DNA of 53,649 nt from Methylohalobius sp. (GCA_026415315.1 JAOAHI010000011.1:1-53649), one strand, 5' to 3'; shown: positions 17,672 through 26,045, counted from the stretch's first letter. Numbers and translations: made by a program. Notes: generated by a model not told the origin, from the sequence alone.

Positions 17672-19681
17672 ATGCGGTATTTGCTTTATCTTTTGCCCCC
17701 CCTGCTTGGGGCGTTTGGCTTGTATGCGGCGTGGTGGATCTACCAACTCGTCAAACAGACCCCAGCGGGCGATGGGAGGATTGCTAAGATCGCCGAGCAG
17801 ATTCACTTGGGGGCGATGGTGTTTATCCGCCGCGAATATCAGATTCTCTCGATCTTTGTCGCCGTGTTAGCCGGACTTCTTTTTTATTACCTAGGTTGGC
17901 GCACCGCTTTGTGTTTCCTAGTAGGGGCGAGCGCCTCAGCGGCGGCCGGTTACATAGGCATGAGCACCGCCACCCGTGCCAACGTGCGCACCACCGTGGC
18001 AGCTTCCATCGGCGATGCCGCCAAAGCTTTGGAGGTGGCCTTTTTCGGCGGCTCGATCATGGGATTGGCAGTCGCTTCTTTGGGGTTGTTGGGCCTTGGG
18101 CTGATGTATTTATTCTTTGGCGATGACCCTGAGACTGCTCATGCCTTGCACGGTTTCGGCATGGGAGCTTCGACTGTGGCTTTGTTCTCGCGCGTCGGTG
18201 GCGGCATCTACACTAAAAGCGCCGACGTGGGAGCGGACCTGGTGGGTAAAGTCGAAGCCGGCATTCCTGAGGACGATCCGCGTAATCCAGGCGTAATCGC
18301 CGACAACGTGGGTGACAACGTGGGTGATGTGGCGGGAATGGGTTCGGATATCTTTGAGTCTTACTGCGGAGCAATGATCGCCACCATTGCCATGGCCGGA
18401 GCCATGGCGGCCGAAACCTTGGCTCCCATCGGTTCTCGGCCAGCCTTGATGTTCCTGCCGCTGGGGCTGGCCTCTGTGGGACTTTTGTCTTCCATCGCTG
18501 GTATCTTTTTGGTCCGGCAGAATGCCTCGCGGCCCGCAGAAGTGGCGCTTCGCATCGGCACGATCGGAGCCACGGTTATCTTCATTGGCCTGGCTTTTAT
18601 CGTGATCGCCCTAGCCGGCGTCAACCTCAAAGCGTGGCTTGCAGTTTTGTCGGGGGCGTTGGGTGGGATTGTGATTGGTCTGGTGACCGAGTATTACACC
18701 GGTGGGAAGCCGGTAGCGCGCATCGCTCAATCTGGCGAGACTGGACCAGCTACCGTGATCATCACCGGCCTGGCGACTGGGATGGAGTCGGTGGTGGTGC
18801 CGATCTTAAGCATCAGTGCCATTATTTTCGTCGCTAATGGGTTGGTGGGGTTGTATGGGGTCGGCATCGCTGCGGTGGGAATGCTGGCCACAGTTGGCAT
18901 CACGATGGCCATAGACGCTTATGGGCCAGTGGCTGACAACGCTGGCGGCATCGCGGAAATGGGTGGACTGGGACCTGAGACGCGCAAGATTACCGACTCC
19001 TTAGACGAATTAGGCAACACCACGGCCGCTATTGGTAAAGGCTTTGCCATCGGGGCAGCGGCCCTAGCGGCACTTGCCATTATCACAGCTTACGGCGAAA
19101 CCGTCGCCAGCAAATTACCCCATTTCGCCTTAGATTTGGGCAATGCTCGCGTGCTCGGCGGGGCGTTTATAGGGGGGACTATTCCTCTTCTTATCGCTTC
19201 CCTCACTATGACGGCGGTGGGGAAAGCCGCTTTTGAAATGATTCAAGAAATTCGCCGCCAGTTCCGCGAGATTCCAGGGCTGCTGGCCGGTCAGGCCGAG
19301 CCGGACACCGCCCGGTGTGTGGACATCGCTACTCAAGCGGCGCTTAAAAAAATGATTCCGCCTGGGTTGATTGCGGTGGCTGCTCCTCCGGTCGTTGGCT
19401 TTGGCTTGGGACCAGAAGCGCTTGGCGGGATGCTGGGGGGGGCGTTATTGGGCTGTGTGCTGATGGCGTTGATGATGGCCAATGCCGGCGGGGCTTGGGA
19501 CAATGCCAAGAAATACGTGGAGAAAGGCAACCTCGGCGGCAAGGGATCCGATACGCATAAAGCGGCCGTGGTCGGTGATACTGTCGGTGACCCATTCAAG
19601 GACACCTCCGGGCCGTCGATGAACATCTTGATTAACGTAATGGCCATCGTCAGTTTGGTAATCGCACCGCTTCTGGTGTGA
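17672..19681 (+). CDS. hppA: membrane-bound ion-pumping pyrophosphatase
   Basis: Integral inner-membrane pump of about 16 helices that couples hydrolysis of pyrophosphate to H+ (or Na+) export. The PPi/Mg-binding segment [18 protein letters not shown] (about 185-202) is followed by [19 protein letters not shown] second acidic set is in [18 protein letters not shown], and a third in [15 protein letters not shown] near the end. The [10 protein letters not shown] segment has Ala where potassium-independent enzymes have Lys, indicating the potassium-dependent subfamily. AAAGGAGG lies 7 bases before the ATG. The end abuts convergent marC with two bases between. Confidence 0.97.
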   Translation: MRYLLYLLPPLLGAFGLYAAWWIYQLVKQTPAGDGRIAKIAEQIHLGAMVFIRREYQILSIFVAVLAGLLFYYLGWRTALCFLVGASASAAAGYIGMSTATRANVRTTVAASIGDAAKALEVAFFGGSIMGLAVASLGLLGLGLMYLFFGDDPETAHALHGFGMGASTVALFSRVGGGIYTKSADVGADLVGKVEAGIPEDDPRNPGVIADNVGDNVGDVAGMGSDIFESYCGAMIATIAMAGAMAAETLAPIGSRPALMFLPLGLASVGLLSSIAGIFLVRQNASRPAEVALRIGTIGATVIFIGLAFIVIALAGVNLKAWLAVLSGALGGIVIGLVTEYYTGGKPVARIAQSGETGPATVIITGLATGMESVVVPILSISAIIFVANGLVGLYGVGIAAVGMLATVGITMAIDAYGPVADNAGGIAEMGGLGPETRKITDSLDELGNTTAAIGKGFAIGAAALAALAIITAYGETVASKLPHFALDLGNARVLGGAFIGGTIPLLIASLTMTAVGKAAFEMIQEIRRQFREIPGLLAGQAEPDTARCVDIATQAALKKMIPPGLIAVAAPPVVGFGLGPEALGGMLGGALLGCVLMALMMANAGGAWDNAKKYVEKGNLGGKGSDTHKAAVVGDTVGDPFKDTSGPSMNILINVMAIVSLVIAPLLV

Positions 19682-19683
19682 GT

Positions 19684-20301
19684 TTAGCGCAAAACTCGGG
19701 TGAGGCCATCGATTACGAACTGCATTGCGATTACAGCCAAAAGCAAACCGGTCAGGCGGGTGACTACGCCTATACCAGTAACCCCTAAAGCTTGCCGGAC
19801 CCAGGGGGCGAGGGCAAAAACCGCAAACACGCTAGTGCAGGCGGTCAAGACCGCACAAGCCAACAGCCACAGCGGAAGGTGGCGGCTTGTGTCTTGTTGC
19901 CACATCAAGACCAGAGTGATGGCTCCTGGGCCGGCCAGCAAGGGTGTTGCTAGGGGAACTAGAGCGATGTGGGTTTTACGCAAGCTTTCTGCCTCTTCTT
20001 CGGGCGAGCTTTTAAGGTTAGGAGAGATCAGCTGAAACATCTGCAGCGCGTAGATAAAAAAAATGAACCCACCAGCCAGCTGAAAGGCAGGCAAGCTGAT
20101 GTGAAGGAAAGACAAGATGGCCTCGCCAAACAAGCCAAAAACGAGCAGGATGATGCCAGCGATGCTGCAGGCCAAGGCTGCTACCCGTACCTGCACGGCG
20201 CGTTCTAATTCCTGGGTCATGGCTAAAAACAAAGGCAAATTGCCGACCGGATCCATGATGATCAAAAGCGGTACAAATAGACCCAAAAAACTCTGAATCA
20301 T
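19684..20301 (-). CDS. MarC-family integral membrane protein
   Basis: A 205-residue membrane protein with about six hydrophobic helices. The N terminus FVPLLIIMDPVGNLPLFLAM and the central PLATPLLAGPGAITLVLM repeat the NPxG/GPG-type motifs that define the MarC (UPF0056) family. MarC was once linked to multiple-antibiotic resistance but that role is not supported, and transport or signalling functions remain unknown. It starts inside the ccmA stop (ATGA) and should be translated with it. In most genomes ccmB occupies this position, so the pairing is unusual. Confidence 0.93.
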   Translation of the reverse strand: MIQSFLGLFVPLLIIMDPVGNLPLFLAMTQELERAVQVRVAALACSIAGIILLVFGLFGEAILSFLHISLPAFQLAGGFIFFIYALQMFQLISPNLKSSPEEEAESLRKTHIALVPLATPLLAGPGAITLVLMWQQDTSRHLPLWLLACAVLTACTSVFAVFALAPWVRQALGVTGIGVVTRLTGLLLAVIAMQFVIDGLTRVLR

Positions 20302-20924
20302 AGCTTGAGCGTTACCACTTGGGCTGAGATTTGGACGGCTTGGTGCGAGGTCAACACTGCTATTCCGCCTTTTTTCAAATGTTCCTCGAGCAGGGTATAA
20401 AGCCAGGCCTGGCCTGTTGCGTCTAAGGAGGTAAACGGCTCGTCCAGAATCCAGAGGGTGGCCTGTTGCAGAAGTAAGCGAGCTATAGCCAGGCGCTGGC
20501 GTTGGCCGGCAGAGAGATAGCGCGCTGGAGTGTCTCGATACTCGCCAAGGCCAGCCTGGATTAAGACTTGATCGAGGTCAACGCCAATGCGAGTAAAGTA
20601 AAGGCAGCTGGCTAGCTTTAGGTGTTCGCGTGGAGTTAGTTCGCCTTTGATGCCTGGGTGGTGGCCGAGGTAGGCCAATTCTTTAACGAAGCTATGGCGG
20701 TCTTGCCAGATTGGCCGGCCCTGCCATAAGACCTCCCCCGCGGCGGGAATGCTAAGGCCGCCCAAAATCCTAAGCAGGCTGGTTTTACCGCAGCCGTTGG
20801 CACCATCGATGTGAAGGAGTTCGCCAGGGTGTAAACTAAAGCTTAAGCCGCAAAACAGCTGGCGTTCACCGCGTACACACGCGAGATCCTGGGCGTTCAG
20901 AATTGGAGGAGGTGGGGGACGCAT
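20298..20924 (-). CDS. ccmA: heme exporter ATP-binding protein CcmA
   Basis: ABC ATPase of the CcmABCDE heme-handling system for c-type cytochrome maturation. Visible: Walker A DGANGCGKTSLLR (about 38-50), LGHHPGIKGELTPREHL in the typical CcmA position after the Q-loop region, signature LSAGQRQRLAIARL, Walker B LWILDEPFTSLD, and the switch His in LTSHQ. The 208-residue length is normal for CcmA. No ccmB, ccmC or other ccm gene is within this window on either side. The next gene downstream is marC-like. Another small ABC exporter ATPase is the alternative. The two cytochrome c genes that follow on the other strand need such maturation. Confidence 0.85.
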   Translation of the reverse strand: MRPPPPPILNAQDLACVRGERQLFCGLSFSLHPGELLHIDGANGCGKTSLLRILGGLSIPAAGEVLWQGRPIWQDRHSFVKELAYLGHHPGIKGELTPREHLKLASCLYFTRIGVDLDQVLIQAGLGEYRDTPARYLSAGQRQRLAIARLLLQQATLWILDEPFTSLDATGQAWLYTLLEEHLKKGGIAVLTSHQAVQISAQVVTLKL

Positions 20925-21048
20925 TGCCTAATTTTAACGTGGGGTTTCAATTTTTGCCGGCCTGTTTGATTGCGGTAACAGCCAGATTTTCGAACGGTTG
21001 CCGGCGCGCGATGGTATTGCACGCTGGAATCGGTGACGAAAACGGTTG

Positions 21049-21054
21049 TATACT
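21049..21054 (+). promoter_or_regulatory. -10-like element of the cytochrome c' operon
   Basis: TATACT lies 36 bases upstream of the cytochrome c' ATG, giving a leader of about 30 bases that includes a GAGGAGGAG ribosome-binding site. No good -35 box is seen at the usual spacing, so an activator may be required. It would serve the whole overlapping gene run to 25333. Confidence 0.45.
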
Positions 21055-21089
21055 CAAGTCTTAACCATACGCACGAGGAGGAGCCATCC

Positions 21090-21530
21090 ATGAACAAGCG
21101 TTGGTTCGTAGCCGTTATGGCTGCTGCTTGTATTTCTTCGGCATGGGCCGATGTGAAGGCCATCGTCGCCTACCGCCAGGGAGTGATGAAGTCTTTCGGC
21201 GGCCACATGCAGGCTCTGAAAGCGATTTTGGCCGAGGGACAAAAACAGTTTCAGCCTAATGCTCTCTTCCACGGTGAGGCGATTTTAGGACTGGCTAAAT
21301 CGATTCCGGACATGTTTCCCCAGGGAAGTGAACATCGAAAAAGCGCAGCTAAAAAGGAGATTTGGAAAAATTTCCCGGATTTTACTTCCCGGGCCCAGAC
21401 CTTAGAGCGCCTATCTCAGGAATTCGTTCAGGCCGTCAAGGGGGGAGATGAGGCAGCGATGAAGGCAGCCTTCCAAAAGATGGGTAAAGAAGGCTGCAGC
21501 GCTTGTCATGAAAAATATCGCAAGGATTGA
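21090..21530 (+). CDS. cytochrome c' (class II c-type cytochrome)
   Basis: Periplasmic four-helix-bundle cytochrome with high-spin heme, associated in other bacteria with nitric oxide binding or protection. A 20-residue signal peptide (MNKRWFVAVMAAACISSAWA) precedes mature DVKAIVAYRQ. The heme-binding CSACHEKYR is at the C terminus (Cys 136 to His 140), the hallmark of class II. Mature length is about 126 residues. ATG at 21090 has GAGGAGGAG just upstream; the frame extends further back but without a signal peptide lead. It overlaps the next cytochrome gene by 23 bases. Confidence 0.94.
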   Translation: MNKRWFVAVMAAACISSAWADVKAIVAYRQGVMKSFGGHMQALKAILAEGQKQFQPNALFHGEAILGLAKSIPDMFPQGSEHRKSAAKKEIWKNFPDFTSRAQTLERLSQEFVQAVKGGDEAAMKAAFQKMGKEGCSACHEKYRKD

Positions 21531-22392
21531 TTTCAAGCTGTGGGCGGTAGGGCTGTTGCTATGGGTAGGGGCAGTTTGGGCTGCTGAGAGAGAGGACCTC
21601 ATCCGTCGGGGGGAGAAAGTGTTCCTCTTGGGCGGATGCGGCAACTGCCATACCGCTGAGAGCGGTCCTCTGGCGGCAGGGGGAGAGCCGCTGATCACCC
21701 CTTTTGGGACTTTTTATCCACCCAACCTTACTCCGGATCCAGAAACCGGGATTGGTAAATGGAGCGAGGAAGAGTTTATTCAAGCCTTGCAAGAGGGGAT
21801 TTCCCCTGAAGGTCAACCTTATTATCCTGCCTTTCCTTTCACCTCTTATACTAAGATGAGCGTGCGAGACATCCGGGCGCTCAGAGCCTATCTTAAGGCT
21901 TTGCCTGCAGTTAAGCGCAGAGCTCCAGAGCACGAACTGCGTTTTCCCTTTAACTTACGCCCTGGGTTATGGGTGTGGCGTTGGCTGTTTTTTAGACCTG
22001 AGCGCTTCAAGCCTGACCCATTCCGCTCTGAAACCTGGAATCGGGGTGCCTACCTGGTGGAGGCGATCGGTCATTGCGGAGAATGCCACACCCCCCGCAA
22101 TTTCTTAGGCGCGCTCGATTGGGATCGCGCTTATGGTGGCGCTGTATTGGGGGAGATCAAAGCGCCTAACATCACTCCCGATCCGGACTATGGAATAGGC
22201 GAGTGGAGCCGGGAGGACCTCTCGTATTTCTTAAAGACCGGCATCAAGCCCGACGGCGACACAGCTTCCGGTGAGATGGCTAAAGTGATTCGCGGCGGGA
22301 CGGCCAGATTGGACGAGGCGGATCTTGCCGCGATCATCGAGTATCTCACAAGCCTCAGGCCAATTGCCTCCGATCCCACCCAAAAGCCGTGA
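21508..22392 (+). CDS. periplasmic diheme cytochrome c
   Basis: Class I-type cytochrome with two heme sites: CGNCH (residues 44-48) and CGECH (about 190-194), each followed by an NLTPDPETGIG- or NITPDPDYGIG-type loop and a methionine-containing segment that may supply the sixth ligand. An N-terminal hydrophobic segment (LWAVGLLLWVGAVWA) serves as signal peptide or anchor. The arrangement resembles the cytochrome subunits that accept electrons from membrane dehydrogenases such as alcohol, aldehyde or gluconate dehydrogenases. No dehydrogenase large subunit is adjacent. Its stop overlaps the GTG of the RibD-like gene (GTGA), so it seems translationally coupled to a biosynthetic operon. Confidence 0.93.
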   Translation: MKNIARIDFKLWAVGLLLWVGAVWAAEREDLIRRGEKVFLLGGCGNCHTAESGPLAAGGEPLITPFGTFYPPNLTPDPETGIGKWSEEEFIQALQEGISPEGQPYYPAFPFTSYTKMSVRDIRALRAYLKALPAVKRRAPEHELRFPFNLRPGLWVWRWLFFRPERFKPDPFRSETWNRGAYLVEAIGHCGECHTPRNFLGALDWDRAYGGAVLGEIKAPNITPDPDYGIGEWSREDLSYFLKTGIKPDGDTASGEMAKVIRGGTARLDEADLAAIIEYLTSLRPIASDPTQKP

Positions 22393-23111
22393 GCGAGTGG
22401 GACTCTCGATTCGCGTTCCTCGATCCCTTGTGGCTTGAGCAACGACGCCACCTACGTTGTGCTGCCCGCCGCCCTTTTGTGACTTTGAGCTACGCTCAAA
22501 GCTTAGATGGCAGCATCGCCAAAGAACCCGGGAAAGCTTGCCTTTTAAGCGGCCGCGCCTCGCTGGAGATGACTCATTGGTTGCGGGCCCGTCACCAGGC
22601 GCTGCTCGTTGGGGTGGAGACGATTTTGGCCGACGATCCGCGTCTGAATGTGCGCCATGTGAAGGGTGAAGATCCTTATCCGCTCGTTTTGGACAGCTAT
22701 CTGCGTTTTCCTGACAACGCTCGAGTGCTTTTTGCCTCGCGCAAGCGCCCGTGGATCTTTACTTCGCTTAAGGCACCGCACGCGCGCTGGAGGGCGCTTG
22801 CGGCGCTCGGAGTGCGCCTGACGTGCGTGCCGGAGGAGGAACCCGGCCGTTTGAGTTTGATCGGCGTGCTGCGCGAACTTGCCGCGCACGGGATAGGCAC
22901 GGTGATGGTAGAGGGCGGAGCTTTGGTCATCCAGACCTTCTTGCGCCAGGGTCTGGCGGATTACTGTGTCTTGACCTTAGCGCCTAGGTTTTTAGGCGGT
23001 GTGCGGGCGCTGGTTGGACCAGTGGGGGTAACGCTGGTCAACTGCTATTGTCAGCGCTTGGGATCGGACTGGGTGGTTTTGGGCCGAGTGGTTGCCAGAT
23101 ATGGAAACTGA
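22389..23111 (+). CDS. RibD C-terminal-domain-type reductase (DHFR-like fold)
   Basis: A 240-residue protein consisting only of the pyrimidine reductase half of RibD, without the deaminase domain. Evidence: RPFVTLSYAQSLDGSIA (about 29-45), HWLRARHQALLVGVETILADDPRLNVR, VMVEGGALVIQTFLRQGLADYC and the APRFLGG segment. This fold reduces ribosylated pyrimidines or pterin-like substrates with NADPH. The setting beside a PTPS-like protein and an oxidoreductase argues against plain riboflavin synthesis. Starts with GTG in the preceding stop (GTGA) and overlaps the MDR gene by about 11 bases. Confidence 0.92.
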   Translation: MSEWDSRFAFLDPLWLEQRRHLRCAARRPFVTLSYAQSLDGSIAKEPGKACLLSGRASLEMTHWLRARHQALLVGVETILADDPRLNVRHVKGEDPYPLVLDSYLRFPDNARVLFASRKRPWIFTSLKAPHARWRALAALGVRLTCVPEEEPGRLSLIGVLRELAAHGIGTVMVEGGALVIQTFLRQGLADYCVLTLAPRFLGGVRALVGPVGVTLVNCYCQRLGSDWVVLGRVVARYGN

Positions 23112-24078
23112 AGCATTGTTTCATATTGCCCTGCGCCAAGTGGAAGTGCGTAAGGTGCGCCTAGTCGCCCCAGGCCCAGACCAAGTGCTTGTCCAAAGCC
23201 TGTGCTCGGCCATCAGCCCGGGGACCGAAAAGCGCCTGTTTGTGGGCGATTTGCCCGAAAATATGCTTTTGGATGCTAACCTACCTGCTTTGCGCGGCAC
23301 CTTCTCTTATCCGTTTCGTTACGGTTATGCTTTGGTAGGGCAGGTGGTCGCCGCTGGTTCGGAGGCAAGGCATCTTATTGGCCAGCGTGTGTTTTTGTTT
23401 CATCCACATCAGAGGCACGTCCTAGTTGCAGCGAGAGAGTGCCTGCTGCTGCCGCACGACGTCCCAGTCGAGGACGCTTTGTTTTTCGCCAATTTGGAAT
23501 CGGCGGTCAACTTTGTGCACGACGCTACCCCTATGTTGGGTGAGGTTGGATTGGTGATCGGCTTAGGAGTAGTGGGGTTGCTGACGGTGGCGGTTTTAGC
23601 TAAATTTCCGCTCCAGCTTTATGCCTGTGATCCTATACCTGAGCGCCGCCGGTTGGCTGAGCAGTTAGGGGCGATCACCTTTGCTCCCAGCTCTCCTGCG
23701 CACCTGGAGAGAGGATTTGATTTCTCAATAGAGCTTTCTGGAGAATTCAATGGGCTACAGCAGGCGGTAGAATGGACCGGATTTTGCGGGCGTCTCGTTG
23801 TAGGCTCATGGTACAACCGGCCTTCACCCTTGGACTTGGGAGGGGCGTTTCACCGCAGCCGCTTGCGCTGGATTGTTAGCCAAGTCAGTACCATCGATCC
23901 GGTTCTCTCGGGGCGCTGGGACAAAAAGCGTCGGTATGAACTGGTATGGGAGCTGATTCGGGAGCTTAAGCCCTCGTGTTTCATTAGCCACCGTTTTCCT
24001 TTAAGCTCCGCCCAGGAAGTCTTCGAGCGCTTAGAGCGCGGTGCCTTATTACAACCGATCTTTGTTTACGGAGAGTAA
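23101..24078 (+). CDS. BchC-like medium-chain dehydrogenase/reductase lacking zinc ligands
   Basis: MDR-superfamily NAD(P)-dependent oxidoreductase of about 325 residues. The N-terminal GroES-like domain has CSAISPGTEKRLFVG and RYGYALVGQVVAAG; the Rossmann domain begins with GLVIGLGVVGLLTV (about 150-163) and continues to YACDPIPERR. The usual catalytic zinc Cys and the GHE His are replaced (Ser/Ala and GYA), and the four-Cys structural zinc lobe is absent. The SGISxGTE-like motif is shared with BchC, the bacteriochlorophyllide dehydrogenase, but no photosynthesis genes occur here. The ATG at 23101 overlaps the previous gene by 11 bases; a TTG at 23092 is an alternative. Confidence 0.88.
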   Translation: METEALFHIALRQVEVRKVRLVAPGPDQVLVQSLCSAISPGTEKRLFVGDLPENMLLDANLPALRGTFSYPFRYGYALVGQVVAAGSEARHLIGQRVFLFHPHQRHVLVAARECLLLPHDVPVEDALFFANLESAVNFVHDATPMLGEVGLVIGLGVVGLLTVAVLAKFPLQLYACDPIPERRRLAEQLGAITFAPSSPAHLERGFDFSIELSGEFNGLQQAVEWTGFCGRLVVGSWYNRPSPLDLGGAFHRSRLRWIVSQVSTIDPVLSGRWDKKRRYELVWELIRELKPSCFISHRFPLSSAQEVFERLERGALLQPIFVYGE

Positions 24079-24081
24079 ACC

Positions 24082-24456
24082 TTGTATCAGTTAGGATTAC
24101 AGCGTGACTTTATCGCCCGCCACTATTTGATCGGTGGGGATTTCGGCGCAGAAAATATCGAACACAGCCATGCTTATCGGGTGGAGGTGCGCTTGAGCGG
24201 CGAGATGCTTAATCGCCACGGCTATCTCGTCGACCTTGTCGTCCTTGAGCAGGCGGTGGAAAAAGTGGTCGCGCGTTTTCGCGATCGGTGTCTGAATGAG
24301 TTACCTGAATTTGCCGGCTTAAATCCTAGTCTAGAGCATTTCTGTCGTATCCTTTATCAGGAACTTAAGCGTTGTTCGGAACTAGGAGGGCTTGCGCTCA
24401 CCGTGCGGCTGTGGGAGAACCCTCACGCATGGGCATCCTATGGCGATCGATGTTAG
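24082..24456 (+). CDS. divergent 6-pyruvoyl-tetrahydropterin synthase / QueD-fold protein
   Basis: A 124-residue T-fold protein. The zinc-binding histidines are present: His in FIARHYL and the pair in HSHAYRVEV. The substrate-holding Glu is in VRLWENPHAWASY, at the same distance from the terminal Tyr as in E. coli QueD. The CLNELPEFAGLNPSLE segment matches the YLND-PG-NPTSE region. The catalytic Cys that normally sits four residues before the HxH is Glu here, and the DHH containing the catalytic Asp-His dyad reads RDR. It therefore keeps fold and metal site but not the usual chemistry. Starts with TTG; GGAGAG lies 6 bases upstream. Overlaps the methyltransferase by 17 bases. Confidence 0.88.
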   Translation: MYQLGLQRDFIARHYLIGGDFGAENIEHSHAYRVEVRLSGEMLNRHGYLVDLVVLEQAVEKVVARFRDRCLNELPEFAGLNPSLEHFCRILYQELKRCSELGGLALTVRLWENPHAWASYGDRC

Positions 24457-25333
24457 GGCTTATTTGGAGGCCAAGGCGGACTTAGATCGCCGCAGCCTAA
24501 ACCGCGAGGTGCTGAGTGTATTTGGTCGGCGCCTCAAAGGGAAAGCCAAGGTGCGCCTTTTGGAGGTAGGTTGTGGCACAGGCGTTCACTTGTGCCGTTT
24601 GGCCGAGGTTCTAGGGGCGAAGGAGCTCGAGCTGACTGGACTGGAGCGCGAGGTCAGTTTGGTTAGGGCTGCGCCGGAGTTATGCCGCAAACGGCTTGAG
24701 TCTCAAGGCTGGTCGTGCTGGATAGAATACCGGCAAGCCGCACCTGTGCTCATCGGCGAAAGGGGGGAACAAAACCTGCGTCTTAGTTTTATTTGTGCGG
24801 ATCTTTGGGAGTTTACGTCGGATTCTAAGTGGGATGCCGTGTGTGCCCACTTCTTCCTGGATTTGGTTCCAGTGCGGCAGGCTCTGTTCCGCACTGCGCT
24901 GTGGCTGGAACCGCAAGGACTGTTGTATGCCAGCGCCAACTACGATGGAGGAACTTTCTTATTTCCACCCGAGGAAGGTTTCGAGGCGAATTTGCTGGCA
25001 CGGTATGATGCATCTATGGAAGAAAGACGCGTTGCCGGAGAAGAATGTGGCGGGGCAAGGAGCGCAAGGCGCCTGTTTTCGGTCTTGTGCCAGACCGGCT
25101 GGCACGTATTGGCCTATGGCAGTTCCGATTGGAACTTGACGCCAGTGGAAGGAAGTTACCGCGCTGCGGACCGGACTGTGCTTCTAGCGCTGCTTGAGAT
25201 GATCGCAAGCGAGGGCCAAACGTTGGACCCAGCGGCCTCGTCGGCTTGGTATCAACGGCGGCTAGCCCAGTTGCAACAGGGGGAATTGGGAATGATCATT
25301 CATCAGGTGGACCTGGTAGCTTGCCGGCCCTGA
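24440..25333 (+). CDS. class I SAM-dependent methyltransferase (cluster gene)
   Basis: About 297 residues. The SAM-binding motif I LLEVGCGTGVHLCRLAE lies near the N terminus (about 40-56), with an acidic motif II ending in LTGLERE and a motif IV-like segment WDAVCAHFFLDLV. The C-terminal third is not recognisable. The ATG at 24440 is preferred over 24392 because the longer lead encodes Cys-, Gly- and His-rich residues read inside the PTPS gene. It ends the plus-strand run that begins at cytochrome c', and its 3' end overlaps the opposing methyltransferase gene by 38 bases. Substrate unknown; the location suggests the pterin- or flavin-like intermediate of this cluster. Confidence 0.85.
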   Translation: MAIDVRAYLEAKADLDRRSLNREVLSVFGRRLKGKAKVRLLEVGCGTGVHLCRLAEVLGAKELELTGLEREVSLVRAAPELCRKRLESQGWSCWIEYRQAAPVLIGERGEQNLRLSFICADLWEFTSDSKWDAVCAHFFLDLVPVRQALFRTALWLEPQGLLYASANYDGGTFLFPPEEGFEANLLARYDASMEERRVAGEECGGARSARRLFSVLCQTGWHVLAYGSSDWNLTPVEGSYRAADRTVLLALLEMIASEGQTLDPAASSAWYQRRLAQLQQGELGMIIHQVDLVACRP

Positions 25334-26045
25334 ATGCCAGGCCTCCAGCCAAGACCGATCCCAAGTAGGATGCGACGCTAAATATAGCGCCTGCCCACGC
25401 CGGCATTGCCCCTGTGGGGACAAAGCGCCAAGAGCGTAAAGCTTCCAGCCTGAGGCCAGCGCCCGCGACCAAGTCCTGGAGCTGATTGGCGCTCAAAAAC
25501 CGATCGCTGCTTAAATATTTATCTGGCCAGCCCAACAAAGGGGCCAGCAGATACCAGGGAAATCTGGCGTTGGGAGTTAGGCACACGAACACCCCACCTT
25601 TTTTGAGCACGCGCCTGACCTGCTTTAGAGCAGCGGTTTGGTCTAATAGGTGCTCCAGCACCCCAACCATCAGCACCACATCTTGGCTGCAATCGCCCAC
25701 GCACTCCAGGGTCTCAGCTGCGGCTACGTCAAAAGCGATACGCCTAGCGCACGGGTGGGTACGGCGCTTTCTCTCGGCGACCTCGATCATCTTGGGCGAG
25801 ATGTCCACGCCCAGGCAGCGCTCAAAGCGCGGCGCCAGAGCGAAGAGGTGGTCGGCAGGACCGCAGCCGATTTCGAGCAAGCAACCGTGCTGTCTTCCTT
25901 CCAAAAGACGGTTTATGATACCCAGGCGATAGTCGAGCTGGGCCTCGGGATTGCCGTGGACCTCGTGATAGCCTTCGGCTATGGCGTCGAAGAAGGCGCG
26001 CACATCAGCAAGACCAGTTACTTTAAAGCAGGGCGGTTTGGCCAT
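25296..26045 (-). CDS. class I SAM-dependent methyltransferase with hydrophobic tail
   Basis: A 249-residue methyltransferase of the UbiE/UbiG-like type. Motif I is LLEIGCGPADHLFAL (about 56-70), followed by LGVDISPKMIEVAE and VLMVGVLEHLLD, with LKKGGVFVCLTPN later. After the catalytic domain a hydrophobic stretch, GAIFSVASYLGSVLAGGLAF, could anchor it to the membrane. It is preceded on the same strand by the CDP-alcohol phosphatidyltransferase gene, which overlaps it by 28 bases, and converges on the first methyltransferase. The membrane anchor and partner suggest a lipid-linked substrate. This is inference. Confidence 0.88.
   Translation of the reverse strand: MAKPPCFKVTGLADVRAFFDAIAEGYHEVHGNPEAQLDYRLGIINRLLEGRQHGCLLEIGCGPADHLFALAPRFERCLGVDISPKMIEVAERKRRTHPCARRIAFDVAAAETLECVGDCSQDVVLMVGVLEHLLDQTAALKQVRRVLKKGGVFVCLTPNARFPWYLLAPLLGWPDKYLSSDRFLSANQLQDLVAGAGLRLEALRSWRFVPTGAMPAWAGAIFSVASYLGSVLAGGLAFRAGKLPGPPDE

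Noticed and set aside
17465-17870. Open frames on both strands across the hppA upstream region and start
   Set aside because: They overlap the certain hppA start with its good ribosome-binding site, and their Arg/Pro/Cys-rich composition is typical of shadow frames.
20298-20924. CcmA as a polysaccharide or lipid exporter ATPase
   Set aside because: The GHHPGIKGELTPREHL segment and 208-residue length fit CcmA better, although the absence of ccmB keeps some doubt.
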